Source: an uncultured bacterium (GTDB taxonomy: Bacteria; Actinomycetota; Coriobacteriia; Coriobacteriales; Eggerthellaceae). From it: a stretch of 6,775 nt of DNA. A program made the translations under genes and the position numbers. The stretch lies in the NCBI GenBank assembly GCA_905215325.1, contig CAJMPP010000054.1:1-6775 (forward strand), given 5' to 3'. The notes beneath the pieces are model-generated. The model ran no database searches, was not told the origin of the DNA, and saw nothing but the letters and a program-made list of their open reading frames with translations. Positions 6,271 through 6,775 of this stretch are shown in pieces (positions within the stretch are counted from its first letter, which is position 1; each line of letters opens with the position of its first letter).

Positions 6271-6370
6271 AAAACACTCAAAACTGGGATAGTGACCGGT
6301 TCCGGGTGTTTTGCAAGCGCGTATAGTTCAGCTCAAGGAAACCGGGTAAATCCCGGAGGTCCGGCAAAAC
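6271..6370 (+). ncRNA. Structured 5' leader of the acyl-CoA dehydrogenase, riboswitch-like
   Basis: Two long-range helices compete for one segment. AAAACACTC (6271-6279) can pair with GGGTGTTTT (6304-6312), or GTTTTGC (6308-6314) can pair perfectly with GCAAAAC (6364-6370). Inside the second helix is a compact fold: GGA (6337-6339) pairs with TCC (6360-6362) around a perfect CCGGG/CCCGG hairpin (6342-6346, 6352-6356) with loop TAAAT. The order GGAA, CCGG hairpin with an AAAT loop, TCC, then GCAAAACT recalls the P4-P5 core and B12 box of cobalamin riboswitches. However, the B12 box is far from consensus, so this is a resemblance only. A possible -10 for this transcript is TAAAAT (6259-6264), without a convincing -35. 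The fold ends eight bases before the Shine-Dalgarno. Confidence 0.35.
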
Positions 6371-6388
6371 TCGAGCCAAGGAGAGAAG

Positions 6389-6775
6389 ATGGACTTCAAT
6401 TTGACCGATGAGCAGCAGATGCTGCTCGAGAGCGTGGATGAGTTCTGCGAGCGCTACTTCACCGAGGACGTCGTGAAGAAGATGTACGAGGATCACGGCA
6501 TGCCGCAGGAGATTGCCGAGGCTTATCGCGACGCTGGTTTCGGTTTGATGGGCATTCCCGAGGAGTACGGCGGAATCCCGATGGATCGCGTGACCATCGG
6601 CCTGATGATCGAGCGCCTGTACCAGAAGAGCGGCTGCATGCACATCCTGTATCAGAACTCCTTGTCCATGTTCGACATCATGGAGTTCGGTACCGAGGCT
6701 CAGAAGCAGGAGGCCATGGACCATTACATGGAGACCGGCTGGCCGATCGCTTCCCTCTCCATCTCCGAGCCCGGC
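6389..6775 (+). CDS. Acyl-CoA dehydrogenase, N-terminal part (cut by window end)
   Basis: This is a flavoprotein of the acyl-CoA dehydrogenase superfamily, which oxidises (or, in CaiA-like members, reduces) the C2-C3 bond of acyl-CoA thioesters with FAD and electron-transfer flavoprotein. The 129 residues visible are the N-terminal helical domain. MDFNLTDEQQMLLESVDEFC is the usual start, GLMGIPEEYGG the conserved loop, and SLSISEPG begins the FAD-contacting strand (S-x-x-E-P-G). The catalytic glutamate lies beyond the window; a full protein would be about 380 aa. It recalls E. coli CaiA (crotonobetainyl-CoA reductase) as well as ordinary short-chain dehydrogenases, so substrate and direction cannot be set and no symbol is given. 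AAGGAG (6378-6383) lies five bases before the ATG. The gene is divergent from tetR and probably controlled through the region between them. Confidence 0.93.
   Translation, partial: MDFNLTDEQQMLLESVDEFCERYFTEDVVKKMYEDHGMPQEIAEAYRDAGFGLMGIPEEYGGIPMDRVTIGLMIERLYQKSGCMHILYQNSLSMFDIMEFGTEAQKQEAMDHYMETGWPIASLSISEPG

Noticed and set aside
6278..6724. 148-codon open frame on the - strand opposite the acyl-CoA dehydrogenase start
   Set aside because: It overlaps a clear dehydrogenase N-terminus and the structured leader, and its leucine- and histidine-rich sequence is a reverse-frame artefact.
1..6775. CRISPR array, tRNA, insertion sequence, attachment site or toxin-antitoxin pair
   Set aside because: I found no regularly spaced repeats, cloverleaf, transposase, terminal repeats or small paired ORFs on either strand.

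Overview
This window looks like part of the chromosome of a high-GC anaerobic actinobacterium, most likely family Eggerthellaceae (class Coriobacteriia: Slackia, Eggerthella, Gordonibacter or Adlercreutzia type). Two things suggest this. The short class I ketol-acid reductoisomerase closely matches what I remember of the Slackia exigua enzyme. Codon third positions are also strongly G/C, and the window ends in an acyl-CoA dehydrogenase, a family greatly expanded in these gut bacteria. The genus is inferred from recall, not from a search.

Layout. Bases 1-5204 carry amino-acid biosynthesis genes, all on the + strand: the 3' two thirds of ilvN (acetolactate synthase small subunit), ilvC (ketol-acid reductoisomerase), serA (long, ACT-domain phosphoglycerate dehydrogenase) and leuA (2-isopropylmalate synthase). 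Convincing intrinsic terminators follow ilvC, serA and leuA, so serA and leuA are probably separate transcription units, each with its own weak promoter. The stem-loop after leuA is near perfect and probably works in both directions, because the next gene, a TetR-family regulator (5358-6020, - strand), converges on it. A 368-bp AT-rich divergent region (6021-6388) holds the tetR promoter, a 28-bp imperfect palindrome that is a good operator candidate, and a long structured leader. It then leads into an acyl-CoA dehydrogenase cut off by the window end.

How the genes work together. IlvBN makes acetolactate from pyruvate, and IlvC converts it to dihydroxyisovalerate on the valine route. LeuA takes the later intermediate 2-ketoisovalerate plus acetyl-CoA into leucine synthesis. 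SerA opens serine synthesis from 3-phosphoglycerate. The TetR gene and acyl-CoA dehydrogenase form a separate divergent module, with a regulator beside its likely target.

Most worth checking: (1) ilvN appears to have lost about 100 nt from its 5' end out of frame, which removes the effector-binding half of its ACT domain and leaves a perfect Shine-Dalgarno plus GTG in the wrong frame; (2) the acyl-CoA dehydrogenase leader has two mutually exclusive helices and a distal fold resembling the P4-P5 core of a cobalamin riboswitch; (3) a 28-bp palindrome lies between the divergent genes. Most of the coding content is ordinary core metabolism.
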